Positions 47,496 to 58,111 of a stretch of 64,000 bases of DNA are shown in pieces. Each line of letters opens with the position of its first letter. Position 1 is the stretch's first letter. The notes below the pieces were generated by a model. It was given only the letters and a program-made list of their open reading frames with translations, did not search any database and had not been told where the DNA came from. Where the stretch lies: assembly GCA_020465985.1 (NCBI GenBank), contig JAANYP010000187.1:258607-322606 (forward strand). Direction: 5' to 3'. The position numbers were made by a program, and so were the translations under genes. Source of the stretch: Centrapalus pauciflorus (taxonomy: Eukaryota > Streptophyta > Magnoliopsida > Asterales > Asteraceae).

Positions 47496-48287
47496 TTAGG
47501 TGTGGGAGTGATCAGGGGTCTCTCCCTTTTCTAAGGTATTGAGGCGCAAAGTCAACTCCTCGATCCGAGCTTGGCTTTCGGCTAGTTGCTGCCGAAGCTC
47601 ATTCAGTCCGTCCTGCTGAATAGCAAGGGCGTGCTGATTTGCCAAATATATGTTGGAGTTTTGTAACTCCTCCCGCTCTAAACGAGCGGTCATCTCTCCG
47701 ATATCTAGGTTAAGTGACCGAATTTGGTGATCATGCTTGGTCGACCGTGCTACCAAAAGTGGTATGGTCTGATCGGCGGTCTCTTGAGTAAGTGACGAGA
47801 TAGGTGCGGAGGATGGTCATCCAATCTCAAAGTGGGGAGGGATTCCCTCCTCTTGCCTCCATTCGCGGAGGCTTTCCGGTATCCAACCCCATCGTCGGGC
47901 GTTTGCCCGTCGTCTTGGTGGTGAACTTGGTTGTGGTGCTGGCACGGGGATAGACTCCTGTCTTGGCATGAAAACTCTCTTGCGGGGCGTTTAGAGCATC
48001 TTTGGGCCATTGGGGTGAGGGCGGTGTGGTTTGAATGGTGGAACCTCTGGGTGATACGGGATATAAGAGGGGACCACCGGGGGTGGTGGATCGTCCCCAG
48101 ATTTGTCTTCCTCCATGGGTTCTTCCTCGGATTCCTCCATCGGGTCCTCGTCCTCCGAGGGGTCTTCCTCCTCGGTCGGGTCCTCCTCAGAAAATACTTC
48201 CGGATTGTATGGGCTAGCAGGGGTATACTCCTCTTCTGAGTCGGACAAGATGATTATCTCTTGGTGGGACATGTTTTCTGCTATCAA
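47496..48287 (-). pseudogene. Gypsy-3 pre-gag accessory ORF with an internal stop
   Basis: About 263 codons in one frame. The N-terminus has EIIILSDSEEEY followed by a run of Glu and Asp. Then come PSYIPYHP, HPNGP..TPRKRV (interrupted by TAA at 47993-47991), RRWGWIPESLREWRQEEGI, PSSAPISSLTQE, and a C-terminal coiled coil from about 47756 ending LEKGETPDHSHT. It lies between the primer-binding site and gag, so it would be the first ORF on the genomic RNA. The EIIILSDSEEE motif looks like a SUMO-interacting motif (inference). I do not recognise the protein family. Confidence 0.65.
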
Positions 48288-48402
48288 GGTCCATGCATAG
48301 TCTTTCAGTTAGTTACAAGTTACAAAATATTTTCTAAAATCAGTAAATCCTATGTGCAGTTATAGTCTAGGGTACTAATGCAACCTAGTTCACTATAACC
48401 TG

Positions 48403-48413
48403 GCTTGATACCA
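48403..48413 (-). other. Gypsy-3 primer-binding site (tRNA-iMet type, one base missing)
   Basis: TGGTATCAAGC on the minus strand, against TGGTATCAGAGC in the standard site. Confidence 0.65.
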
Positions 48414-48416
48414 ATC

Positions 48417-48808
48417 TGTCACACCCTGCTACCCCGGTTGGCAGCGAGGCGTGACGAGTGCGGAAGCGTAACCATAATCATAATGAACGACTACTATATG
48501 GACGTTTTTAAAATACATCGTTAAAGCTTTAACGCATAGCAATGTTTTACATAGTCTGATATGAGTAATGGAGTTCGCAAAAATACAGAGATTTAATTAC
48601 ATAATTAAAATATCCAAAATAATGCAGCTAAATCTCCGTTAATTTCCTGAAAATACACGCTAAAATACGTCAACAAAAATTGTTGGTGAGCTCATAGGTT
48701 TACACGTAAATCTGACTCGTATGGACAACAATAATAGAGATTGAATTTATAAAATCATAAATTCCTTGTTATGTATTACATATAAACCATCATGCAACCG
48801 AAGCTTAA
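48417..48808 (-). repeat. Gypsy-3 5' LTR, part next to the primer-binding site
   Basis: It matches 40373-40835 of the 3' LTR but lacks 72 bp between two TTAATTT copies. It ends at CTTAA, where Copia-3 is inserted. Confidence 0.85.
48804..48808. repeat. Target-site duplication CTTAA, left copy (Copia-3)
   Basis: CTTAA precedes the LTR boundary at 48809; the partner is 62278-62282. The unbroken Gypsy-3 3' LTR has CTTAATTAAAATGAG at about 40831, which confirms the empty site. Confidence 0.95.
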
Positions 48809-49432
48809 TGTAAGGTCTACCACTGCAAGATCTATCTAGACGCGGATCCGTGAACGAGTGCGGAATCCTCGTTGACGGTTAGACGGACAACTCTCAACCA
48901 CGAAACACGGAGACTATTAGACGCTGAACGAACGACACACGAACGATCCTACGAACTAATTCTCTCCGAAACGGCACTCACCTAGCTGATAAACTCGAGA
49001 TCGCCTTAAGCTTAATTCCTCATGAATTCTGCTAAAAGTCAACTAATGACTCGAGTCTATCCCTAATTATAGACCCTGATTCGAGTCTGATGTGGGCCAA
49101 ACTCGAATCTGGCCCAAGGCCCATTCGAGTCTGTCCACAAGGACACTCTCGAATCTAGCCTTCATTCGAATCTATCACAGATTCGAATGTCTACCTTTGT
49201 GTAATTCGAATCTAGCCAAATCACTTAAACACTTAAGTGATGAAACTTATGTTTTACTTATGTTTGAGTTAATCTTTGACCTTTATGTTTGAACTTCTTG
49301 TAATATGTTACATCAAGTTCAAACACACAATCAATAACAGACAAACACATATAAACATATATATGCAAACACTCGTCAAAAACACAATGCAATATCAATT
49401 AGACTGCTATCGTCACACAGGATGTACCAACA
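48809..49432 (-). repeat. Copia-3 3' LTR
   Basis: On the minus strand it starts TGTTGGTACATCC and ends GTAGACCTTACA. It contains about nine TCGA-centred motifs (48990-49215). A TATATA at about 49358-49363 could be the TATA box, with U3 then unusually short. Confidence 0.9.
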
Positions 49433-49443
49433 GACTCCCCCTT
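49433..49443 (-). other. Copia-3 polypurine tract
   Basis: AAGGGGGAGTC on the minus strand next to the 3' LTR. Confidence 0.8.
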
Positions 49444-49492
49444 GACGATAGCTTCTAATAAATCACACAATTGATTTAAGAACTTTGTTTAT

Positions 49493-52400
49493 TTATTGAT
49501 TCAAAATACTACCAGCATACAAACCTTTCTCGACACATACCTTGACTACATTTTCATACTTACTTGCTTCACCGTCCATATGTGTGTCACTGGAGATCTT
49601 ACAATTATACAAAATCTGAAGGTCTTCTTTGGAGAGGTTTACCAGGTGAAGCGGGTCGTAGACTCTAAGAATGACTTTTTCTTCAAAATCCTCCATAACT
49701 GCTTCCCCGGTCTCAGTGTCGGCGTACCACCAATGTAAATTCTGCAAAACATTCTGTGGCATTCGCTTTAGAGGCACTTTCCTCAGACATTTAGCTGGTT
49801 TGTAATGAATCCTCATCCACGGTCGTCCAGTTAGAGGATCTATACGTGACTGATCCTCTACTCTTCTCCCGACCCTTGGATTCAAACGCTCGAATTTCCT
49901 TGATCTCCCCTCCTTTCTTATGATTCTTTCAATTACGCTCGCATAGGGATCATTTCCAATGTTTATCAAATCTTTCCATGCTAACGCAATGATTTCGATC
50001 TTTGGTAGGGAGTTGAATGCTTTTAATGTTCGCCTCATGTACTGAAGCCCGTCTTTTCTTTTAATTACAAAAAGCTGCAGATCTCTGTCAAAGAACCAAC
50101 TTAAAATTCGCTCAGACAGCTTCCCAGTACCCGGCACTCTCATTGTCCTCTTAATCGCTAACTCCTTCAGCCCTGAACCATAGCTTTCTTTTTTCTTCAT
50201 TAGTTAGCTCTCTTGCAGGTTCTTCTGTCGATGGCTGAGGATTCAATGCAACATTTACTATATCTACATTGACAATTCTATTTCCATCAATCATGTAGGT
50301 ATCGGTAATAGGATTCTGCTGCACAACTATCTCATCAGCTTCATCATCCTCATCAGCGACTACCTCATCATCTGACTGCCAGTCCACTATCTCTTCTAGC
50401 ACAAACTCGCCTTCTTCCAGCTCTTCATCTTCATTATCAAAACCTACATCCAGAGGATCATCATCGAGATCCATAAGCGCTTCAATCATCTCACTGATTT
50501 CAAAGTCTGTAGGCTGTTTTGATGAACTAGCTTCTCCCATTTCTCCTTCACCTTGACTAGGCTCCCCCTGAACTTGTGTAACTTGAGCTGCAGGAAAATC
50601 TACAGGCTCATTCTCCTTACTTGCACCGGGATCATTGCCTTCGTCATCATCCTCTCTATGCTGCACTTCCTGATCCCTACAACTTGTCTCCCCCTGAGCT
50701 TGTAGATTTTTCATGAGCTGCTCAAGGAGGGACCTCATTGATCGGATTTCTGAAGACTGATCTGCAATAAAAGATTTTAATTCAGTGTTCTCATCCCTTA
50801 CATCCTCCACAATCTTCCTTAATTCGACATTGTCCTTGTCAAGATTTGCGTTATGCGCCTGGAGCTCGTCGACAGCCTTTGTGAGGGTTAAGATCTGAAC
50901 ATGCTGAAAGTCAACACGTCCCTTGAGTTGTACAAACCTCTGATTTTCAGTATATGCGGTTGAGGTAGATGGAATGGATTGAATGGGAGACGGAATGAAT
51001 GGTGGTGGAATATATGGCTCATGATGCTGAGATGGCGGTGATGGTGGAGCGGTGGCTTGAGGTTGGGATTGGGGAACTTCGGGCTGACTTGTGGATGCCG
51101 AAGAAGACCCTTGCATGAACCGATGACGTTTGGCCCGTTGTCTCGTCACTACTGGAGCAACGTCCTCTTCTTCAAAGTCTGAATCTTCAGATTCCCTTTC
51201 TTCTCTCCTCCTCGATCCTGCTGCTTCATTCACTATCAACCTAGCTCCATAGGTTCCGATGTGAACTCTGGGATTTGCAACCACTGATTCAGGAGCTTCA
51301 GCCTCCTGGTCCTCCATATCATCTGATTCTGATTCTGATGATGTTAAGCCTTCATCAGCCCTTTCTGGCTCATACTCATCCACATCTCTAAGAACATCTT
51401 CTGCTCCTTCTGGTGGACTGAGCAACTCACCCACTAATGCTGCGGCAATGTCTTCGTTTGCATGAGGCCTTGCCTCCCAAATTTCATTTAGCGTCTGGCA
51501 AAGCTGTTCAGTTTCACTCTGAATATTGGAGGGCCCAGCTTCTTGAACATTTGATGGCCCAGCTTCTTGAGCTTGGGGCTGCTCGCTTGTAGAAGGCCTT
51601 GATGCCTGGATTTGACTCACTGCTGGTCTCTGACGGCGTCATTGAACTCGTGGCTGTTGTTGTTGTTGACGTTGTTGCTGTTGTTGTTGTTGTGGAAACT
51701 CAACGACCCCTGCCCAGTTGGCATCTTCCGGGGATTGAAAATCTCTATCCACAATAGCTCCGAACAATGGACGAGCAACAGGAACAGCCAATTTTCCTCG
51801 GTGTGAGGAACAATCAGCGAAAATCCGTTTGTCCATAACATTAACACTCAGAGAGTCATTTGACGGCAGCAAGTCTGGCAAGAAATGCCTTATCAGCATC
51901 ATTATGAATCTTGGGTACAGCAAAAATCTTTCCCTTTCTGGAGCCGTAATTTGATGAACGAACTCCGAGAAGAACATCTGCGAAAAGCTGAACTTCCGAT
52001 TATATACCAATGCAATAACTCCAGATTGGATCTTTGACACTATGTAATCAAATCCAGCTTTCTTCGGCGCAAAACAGACCATGAATACGTGCACCAAGAA
52101 TCTCCATTGCCGAATCAGGCCACTCTTCATGTATGACGACTTTTTCACATCTAGACTGTATCCCATCCTTAGAAAAGCAGTCTGCCTAATACTTAACGGA
52201 AAGTCAATAGGCCCATCCTCTTGTTCCTGAGATCCCAACTGCAGAACCTGACGCAACATGTCTGCAAAGAAGACTAACGGCTGTCCAGCGATCCTAGTTC
52301 TTAGAACTGTCGGGGTGACAGTGCAATCAACTAGTAAATGGTCGTAAAACTGTCGTACATATGAAATAACAATTGGGATGTTATGGTATAGAGCAAAGCT

Positions 52401-52514
52401 AATCCTAGATTCAGCTAGGAAATCCAAAACTTGGCGATAACCCTGCGCCTCAGGGATATTATTGTCGGGATTAAGAACCATATTATGCTTTGGAACAAAA
52501 GCTCGAACCGCCAT
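49493..52514 (-). pseudogene. Copia-3 third ORF, broken by one stop and one frameshift
   Basis: The frame is open from 52556, but I choose ATG 52514 (MAVRAFVPKHN) because a splice acceptor lies just before it. N-terminal globular domain (52514 to about 51800), Gln repeat (51700-51650), in-frame TGA (51641-51639), acidic regions with basic patches (51430-51120) and a Pro-rich stretch. A coiled coil (about 50950-50690), a second acidic region (50540-50330, with EFVLEEIVDW) and a frame change near 50160-50200 precede the C-terminal domain (to 49493, with KRKDGLQYM, GNDPYASVIERI, DPLTGRPWMRIHY). The N- and C-terminal domains resemble those of Copia-1 and Copia-2 ORF3. No signal peptide or membrane span is seen. 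Function unknown. Confidence 0.7.
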
Positions 52515-52545
52515 TTCTGCACAATAAACAAAACTGTTAGACTCA
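52515..52545 (-). promoter_or_regulatory. Possible 3' splice site before Copia-3 ORF3
   Basis: On the minus strand CTAAC (52540-52536) is followed by a T-rich run and TGTGCAG, with the AG at 52518-52517, two bases before the ATG. The same layout precedes pol at 58111-58087. Confidence 0.5.
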
Positions 52546-52556
52546 TTAAAAATCAA

Positions 52557-54732
52557 TAAACTTGTTTAAATTCAAATTTGTTTTATTTTGTACTTGTTTA
52601 AGTACAAAATCTAACACAATTAAATTTCTACAAGTTTAATAAAATTTAAATTAAACAGTGCAAATAAACAATAGTATCGAAAATAACAGATTCGAAGTGT
52701 CCATATTGAGTGTTATGGACAGATTCGAATTGTCCCTATTCGAGTCTAATGGACAGATTCGAAGATCATGGTCATCTCGAATCTAATGACAGATTCGAGA
52801 AACCCATGAACAGATTCGAAGTCCATGAACAGACTCGAAATGCCGACTGCCAATATGTCAACAAAAACCCAAGATTTTAACCATTTTGTACTTAGTAAAT
52901 CACATACATTAGTTCAACTAGGTTCTAATTATTGATTTATGCTTTTAATTTGATCTTTTATAGGTCCAAACTTGGTAATTTAGCAAAAACCCTATTTCGA
53001 CCCATAAAACTTCAAAATTCGACGATTTAGTCTAAAAATGTGTATAAAACTACACAAATCTTGTACAATCCAGTTGATTATACCTAGATGTATATGTAGA
53101 ATCGAAACACCAAGTAAGAGACTCGACAAAATGTCGTTTAGGAGGATTACGATAGACTCGAAGAACAGATTCGAAATCGCCTTTAGACTCGAGTGTGATA
53201 GATTCAAAAACAGTAAGTCTTAAATGACTTCACTGTTGACCTATTTATACCACCAACCCTCGATTCTAAGCATAGATTCGAATCTACTGACAAATTCGAA
53301 GTACTTCCTTATTCGAGTCTGTCTTAGATTCGAAACCACCAATACTTAGAAAAATTTTGAAAATTTTGAAATAAATTCAACTTTTCCAACCTTTTTCTAC
53401 GGTATCGTGTAACCAGATAAACTATGCCAATTCTTTTACCCTAAGCTCAAGATAGTTCACGCATTGTTTATTTTATCCAACTTTGAATGCACCCTCAGTA
53501 ACTTTTGACCTTTTCCCTAAGTAAAAATTAAACTAAACTAAAATAAAATAAAATTAAAATAAAATAAACTAAGGTAAAAATAAAATAAAATCAAATCAAA
53601 TTTTAACCACAAAATGTATTCTAGACTTAAGCTAAACTTAAAGAATTTACAAGCTAAGCTAAATACTAAACAACATATTTTTGATGAGTATAGTCTAAGA
53701 GAGGTTCAATCAGATAGCGATGTCTGATACTAACTTTCAGTACTTAAACTTTCACACTTAGGAATTTTTGATTCCTTTGATTGTTTGTCGTGACACACTT
53801 ATTTAGCCGATTGTTGGTATTTTACCCCGTTAAACATTCTACATTTCGGAATATCCCTTGGCATTTTTATTTATCAAGAAATTATCTTACGTGACTCAGA
53901 CATAGACATACTTTTATGATCAAGGCACACAGACAAAGATTCTAACTTGTTGGTATTTGCAAACTTTCTTTAAAAGACAAACATCGGACACAGGTCTGTA
54001 TTTTCATACAACAAAGTGTCTTAGTTCGACTTAAGGTTTATTTTTAAAGTTAGCAGACAGCGGTGACAGGTCTGTACTGACGTACAACAAAGCGACATAT
54101 CTGCTAACCCGAATCTAAACAGAGACAACAGGTCTGTACTTACGTACAACAGAGTTGCATGTTTTCGACTCTCAGTTTTATATGATATTTCTATTCTTTC
54201 CATTTTCAGATGTATTTGATGTTACCATACATCCCCAGAAAGTTTGCATACCTCATTTAGACTCAAAGTTTGTATGTCTTGTACATAAAAATTAAGACCG
54301 ATTGGTCATACACCTAAGTTAGTGACACGCTTGACTTTTTCTAGATTATTTTATTAGCCTTGAAATTCCCTATATGTATTATGCCTACCAACATATCAAA
54401 CTAAATAAAGTATAACACTTAGGATTTAGTTTCATTATGTGTGAAAGCCTAAATACTTAGGGTCTGTAACGACTGTGCTAATTTTCGTCACTTTGAACCT
54501 ATGTATCTAAGACTTAACTCTTTTTCTGATATTCTCTTTTTTTTTATTTTTATAATTTTCTCTCTTTTTTCTTTTGGTTTTCATAGAAAAAGCAGTAAAA
54601 TAAGCTAACCTACTAACCTACTAAAAATAGAACCTTACTAAAAATAGAAACTTTCCTAAATTAGCAAACTACTGTAAAGAAAGAAATACAAAGACTCTAC
54701 AATAAAATAAACTTACTACTACTAAGGTCAAA
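52557..54732 (-). other. Copia-3 spacer between pol and ORF3, repeat-rich
   Basis: No coding signal. TTCGAA-type motifs are dense at 52680-52850 and 52990-53340. AAAAT-type low complexity lies at 53525-53600. Three copies of a unit of about 28 bp lie at 53990-54160. The last 500 bp are AT-rich. Confidence 0.7.
53990..54160. repeat. Three copies of ACAGGTCTGTA..ACGTACAACA
   Basis: Copies start at about 53990, 54065 and 54128, spaced 63-75 bp apart. Each has an inverted GTA..TAC core. Two end in CAACAAAG, the third in CAACAGAG. Confidence 0.75.
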
Positions 54733-57700
54733 TTACTCTGGGTTGCGCATTCCATTCAGCTGAATTAAATACTCAAACCGTGACTTATCAAACGCTTTGG
54801 TAAATAAATCTGCATTATTATCTTCTGTTGCCACTTTTACCAGTTTGATTAAGTTCTTTTCAGCACAATCACGAATAAAATGATGCCTTATGTCTATGTG
54901 CTTTGTTTTGTTGTGTTTGACTGGATTATTAGTTATAGCAATAGTAGACTGGTTATCTATCCTAATTGGAGTTTGAGTGTAAGCCAAACCGTAATCCCGC
55001 AATTGTTGTTGTATCCACAGAACCTGTGAGTAGCAACTACCAGCAGCAACATACTCGGCCTCGCACGTTGACACGGCTACCGACGTTTGTTTCTTGCATT
55101 TCCAGGACATCAGTCTCCCTCCTAGGAACTGACAACCTCCAGTCGTTGATTTGCGCGTCAAGCTGCATCCTCCGTAGTCAGAATCCGTGAATGCCTCCAA
55201 CTCTAGATCTCCCTCCGCGTGATACCAAAGTCCCAGCTTCGGTTTCGACTTGAGGTATCGTAGAATCCGCTTCACAGCTTTCATAGGCATCTCCTTCGGA
55301 TTCGCTTGAAACCTTGCACAAATACAAACAGCAAACATAATGTCAGGTCTTGAAGCAGTTAAATACATAAGTGACCCAATCATGGCCCGATATAAAGTCG
55401 GATCCACATCGGTATCACTTTCAGTACCCGGCCCGAGATTGTGATTCACTTGAATCGGCGTGCTGAAATGGGCAGTCAACTTAGTTCCCTCCATCCCAAA
55501 CCGTTCTAATATGTCATAGACATACTTAGTTTGATGGATGAACATTCCTTCCTTCTTCTGGTCAACTTGTAACCCCAAAAAGAAATTCAACTCCCCTATA
55601 GCACTCATCTCGAACTTAGACTTCATCACCTTCTCGAAATCTTTGCACATCTGTTCGTCTGATGATCCAAAAATGATATCATCGACGTACACTTGAACCA
55701 AGATAAAGTGATCACCCTTCCTCTTCACAAACAGAGTACTATCTATCCTACCCCTTTCAAAACCGTTTTCTAAAAGATGGTTGGATAAAGTCTCATACCA
55801 CGCCCTAGGTGCCTGATGCAATCCATAAAGAGCCTTATCTAAGCGATATACTCTATCAGGATATTTTGGATCTGTAAATCCGGGCGGTTGTTCTACATAC
55901 ACCAACTCCTTCACTTTCCCATACAGGAAAGCACTCTTAACGTCTAGCTGATATACTTTAAATCCTTTGAAGGAGGCAAACGCTAGAAACAACCTAATGG
56001 CTTCCAGCCTTGCTACTGGTGCAAAAACTTCGTTGTAATCGATTCCCTCCTCTTGGTTGAAACCCTTTACAACTAATCTAGCCTTGTTGCGCGTGACTAT
56101 ACCCTGATCGTCTCTTTTGCACTTAAAAACCCATTTGGTTCCTATGGCAATCTCCCCTCGCGGTAACCGAACTAACTCCCACACTTCTAGTTTCCTAAAT
56201 TGCGAAAGTTCTTCCTGCATCGCTTCAACCCAGGAGTTGTCCTTAAGTGCCATTTGCACATTTTTGGGCTCTACTTGCGATATGAAACACGAATATAGAC
56301 ATGTGTGATATGCCTCGGAGTCGTTTATCATCGACAACAACACAATGTTCCGAGTCCTCACACCCTCGTTAGGATTTCCTATGATGCTTTCTATTGGATG
56401 GTTCTTGTTAATCCTAGAGGTCTCTATATCATCAACTCTTAGATTATCTCCTAAGTTGGATCCTATTTCACCTAATGGGGGAATAGGCCCAGCTTCTACA
56501 TTTCCCTCCTCAAGGACATTTTCCTCAGAGTTGGAACTCGATGCTTGAGTCTGATTCTCAGTGGTAGGTGCCTCTTGATCAGCAACTTCTGGAGACCCAT
56601 CTACAGTCGCAGTAGGCTCGGATGTAGATTCGAACGTGGTCCTCGGAAAGATTTGGCCTTCGTCATTTAGGTGCAACGTCGCCATGTCTTTTTCGATTGT
56701 ACCTGCAGTATCATCCAAAGGAATGTTAAATGACTCAAACAATTTATCATAGTCAAATAACCATTCCGGACCAGTTTGGGGTTCATGTGTATAACTTGTG
56801 ACTTCAATATTATACACAATCTCCACAGTACCACTCGTTTTGTTAAAAACCCGTTTGTTTGGTGAGTTTGGCACATAACCTAGGAAATATCCTTCGTCAG
56901 CCTTTTCACCAAACTTCGGTTGATGTTTTGTTCTTAAAAGTGTGCATGGTACTCCAAACGGTTCGAATCCAGTTAAGTTAGGTGGCCGTTTATTCAAAAT
57001 TTCATAGCATGTTTTGTTCAATGATTTGACTGTAAGGACTCGGTTTAAAATGTGGCACGCGGTATTCACTGCCTCCCCCCAAAACATGGTAGGAAGCTTT
57101 GAATCCGAAAGCATAGTCCTTACAGCCTCAATCAAAGTTCTATTTTTAGGTTCGGCCACCCCATTCTGTTGAGGTTCATATGGTGCACTGAATTGATGCA
57201 CTATGCCCTTTGATAGGCAATATACACCAATTACAGAGTTTTTAAATTCAGTCCCATTATCACTTCGAATATGTTTAACCCTAGTTCCGTATGAGTTCTC
57301 CACTTGGTCCAAGAACCTGATGAGCTTTGCAGCCGTCTCGTCCTTCGTACCTAAAAAGAAAACCCAAGAAAAACGTGAGTAATCGTCGGTGATAACTAAG
57401 CAAAACCAACTACCTCCTATACTCCTTTTGTTGGTAGGTCCGAAAAGGTCCATATGCAACAAATCGAATGTTGAGGCGATTGAATTTTGTTTCTTGGACT
57501 TGTGTGTCTTTTTATGCTGTTTGCCCTTCATGCACGGTAGACACTTATCCTCGAACTGAAAACTCTTCAATGGCACACCCTGCACCAATCCATTCTTCGT
57601 TATGTAATTCATCTTCCTTAGGTGTAGGTGAGCCATGCGTCTGTGCCACAGTACAGATTCCGTCTCCGAAGCTTTTGATAGTAAGCAGATCGGACCCATC

Positions 57701-58107
57701 GAAGCATCTGGCTTGTTCATATCGAGCATGTATAAGTCATTCTTCCATGGCGCCCGCATCAATATCCAATCTTCAGGTATCTTGAATCCAGGCTTCAGCA
57801 CTAACGCCTCAGTGTCAGTAAAGAACACCGAGTTCTTCTTATCACAGATTTGAGATACACTAATGAGATTATGAACCAGTTTATCAACGTGATAAACTTG
57901 ATCCAATGTAATCGTCCCATTAGTGACTTCTCCAGTTCCAGTGATATTTCCACCCTTGTTATCCGCGAATGATACGAATCCCCTATTACCCCCCTTGAAG
58001 TCTGTGAGTAGACTTCTTTCGCCCGTCATGTGCCTGGAGCAACCACTGTCAACGAACCAATTGTTGTTTGGACCTGTAGTTATCTCCTGCACATGAAAGA
58101 AAATAGG
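54733..58107 (-). CDS. Copia-3 pol: protease, integrase, reverse transcriptase, RNase H
   Basis: An open frame of about 1,120 codons without an ATG at its start; it is in frame with gag across a single TAA (58110-58108). Protease has FVDSGCSRHMTG (near 58050). The integrase zinc finger has WHRRMAHLH and LPCMKGK. The integrase core keeps all three acidic residues in HMDLFGP, RSDNGTEF and NGVAEPKN, though the residue after the Glu is changed. RT has YQLDVKSAFLYG and the catalytic YVDDIIFGS (near 55690). RNase H has AFTDSDYGG, CEAEYVAA and RIDNQST. It makes the enzymes that copy and insert the element. The start may be reached by read-through or by splicing. Confidence 0.9.
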   Translation of the reverse strand, partial: PIFFHVQEITTGPNNNWFVDSGCSRHMTGERSLLTDFKGGNRGFVSFADNKGGNITGTGEVTNGTITLDQVYHVDKLVHNLISVSQICDKKNSVFFTDTEALVLKPGFKIPEDWILMRAPWKNDLYMLDMNKPDASMGPICLLSKASETESVLWHRRMAHLHLRKMNYITKNGLVQGVPLKSFQFEDKCLPCMKGKQHKKTHKSKKQNSIASTFDLLHMDLFGPTNKRSIGGSWFCLVITDDYSRFSWVFFLGTKDETAAKLIRFLDQVENSYGTRVKHIRSDNGTEFKNSVIGVYCLSKGIVHQFSAPYEPQQNGVAEPKNRTLIEAVRTMLSDSKLPTMFWGEAVNTACHILNRVLTVKSLNKTCYEILNKRPPNLTGFEPFGVPCTLLRTKHQPKFGEKADEGYFLGYVPNSPNKRVFNKTSGTVEIVYNIEVTSYTHEPQTGPEWLFDYDKLFESFNIPLDDTAGTIEKDMATLHLNDEGQIFPRTTFESTSEPTATVDGSPEVADQEAPTTENQTQASSSNSEENVLEEGNVEAGPIPPLGEIGSNLGDNLRVDDIETSRINKNHPIESIIGNPNEGVRTRNIVLLSMINDSEAYHTCLYSCFISQVEPKNVQMALKDNSWVEAMQEELSQFRKLEVWELVRLPRGEIAIGTKWVFKCKRDDQGIVTRNKARLVVKGFNQEEGIDYNEVFAPVARLEAIRLFLAFASFKGFKVYQLDVKSAFLYGKVKELVYVEQPPGFTDPKYPDRVYRLDKALYGLHQAPRAWYETLSNHLLENGFERGRIDSTLFVKRKGDHFILVQVYVDDIIFGSSDEQMCKDFEKVMKSKFEMSAIGELNFFLGLQVDQKKEGMFIHQTKYVYDILERFGMEGTKLTAHFSTPIQVNHNLGPGTESDTDVDPTLYRAMIGSLMYLTASRPDIMFAVCICARFQANPKEMPMKAVKRILRYLKSKPKLGLWYHAEGDLELEAFTDSDYGGCSLTRKSTTGGCQFLGGRLMSWKCKKQTSVAVSTCEAEYVAAGSCYSQVLWIQQQLRDYGLAYTQTPIRIDNQSTIAITNNPVKHNKTKHIDIRHHFIRDCAEKNLIKLVKVATEDNNADLFTKAFDKSRFEYLIQLNGMRNPE

Positions 58108-58111
58108 TTAG
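58087..58111 (-). promoter_or_regulatory. Possible 3' splice site overlapping the gag stop, before pol
   Basis: CTAAC (58111-58107), which contains the gag TAA, a pyrimidine-rich run and TGTGCAG (AG at 58088-58087). Splicing here would remove the stop. No donor is proven; GTTAGT at 61026-61021 (minus) in the leader and GTATGT in late gag are candidates. Confidence 0.45.

Noticed and set aside
49020..49215. TTCGAA-type motifs as classical heat-shock elements
   Set aside because: Heat-shock elements need TTC and GAA blocks with two bases between them; here the blocks are usually fused. Kept only as a motif array.
54966..57853. Plus-strand ORFs of 60-105 codons across Copia-3 pol
   Set aside because: Antisense shadows of the open pol frame.
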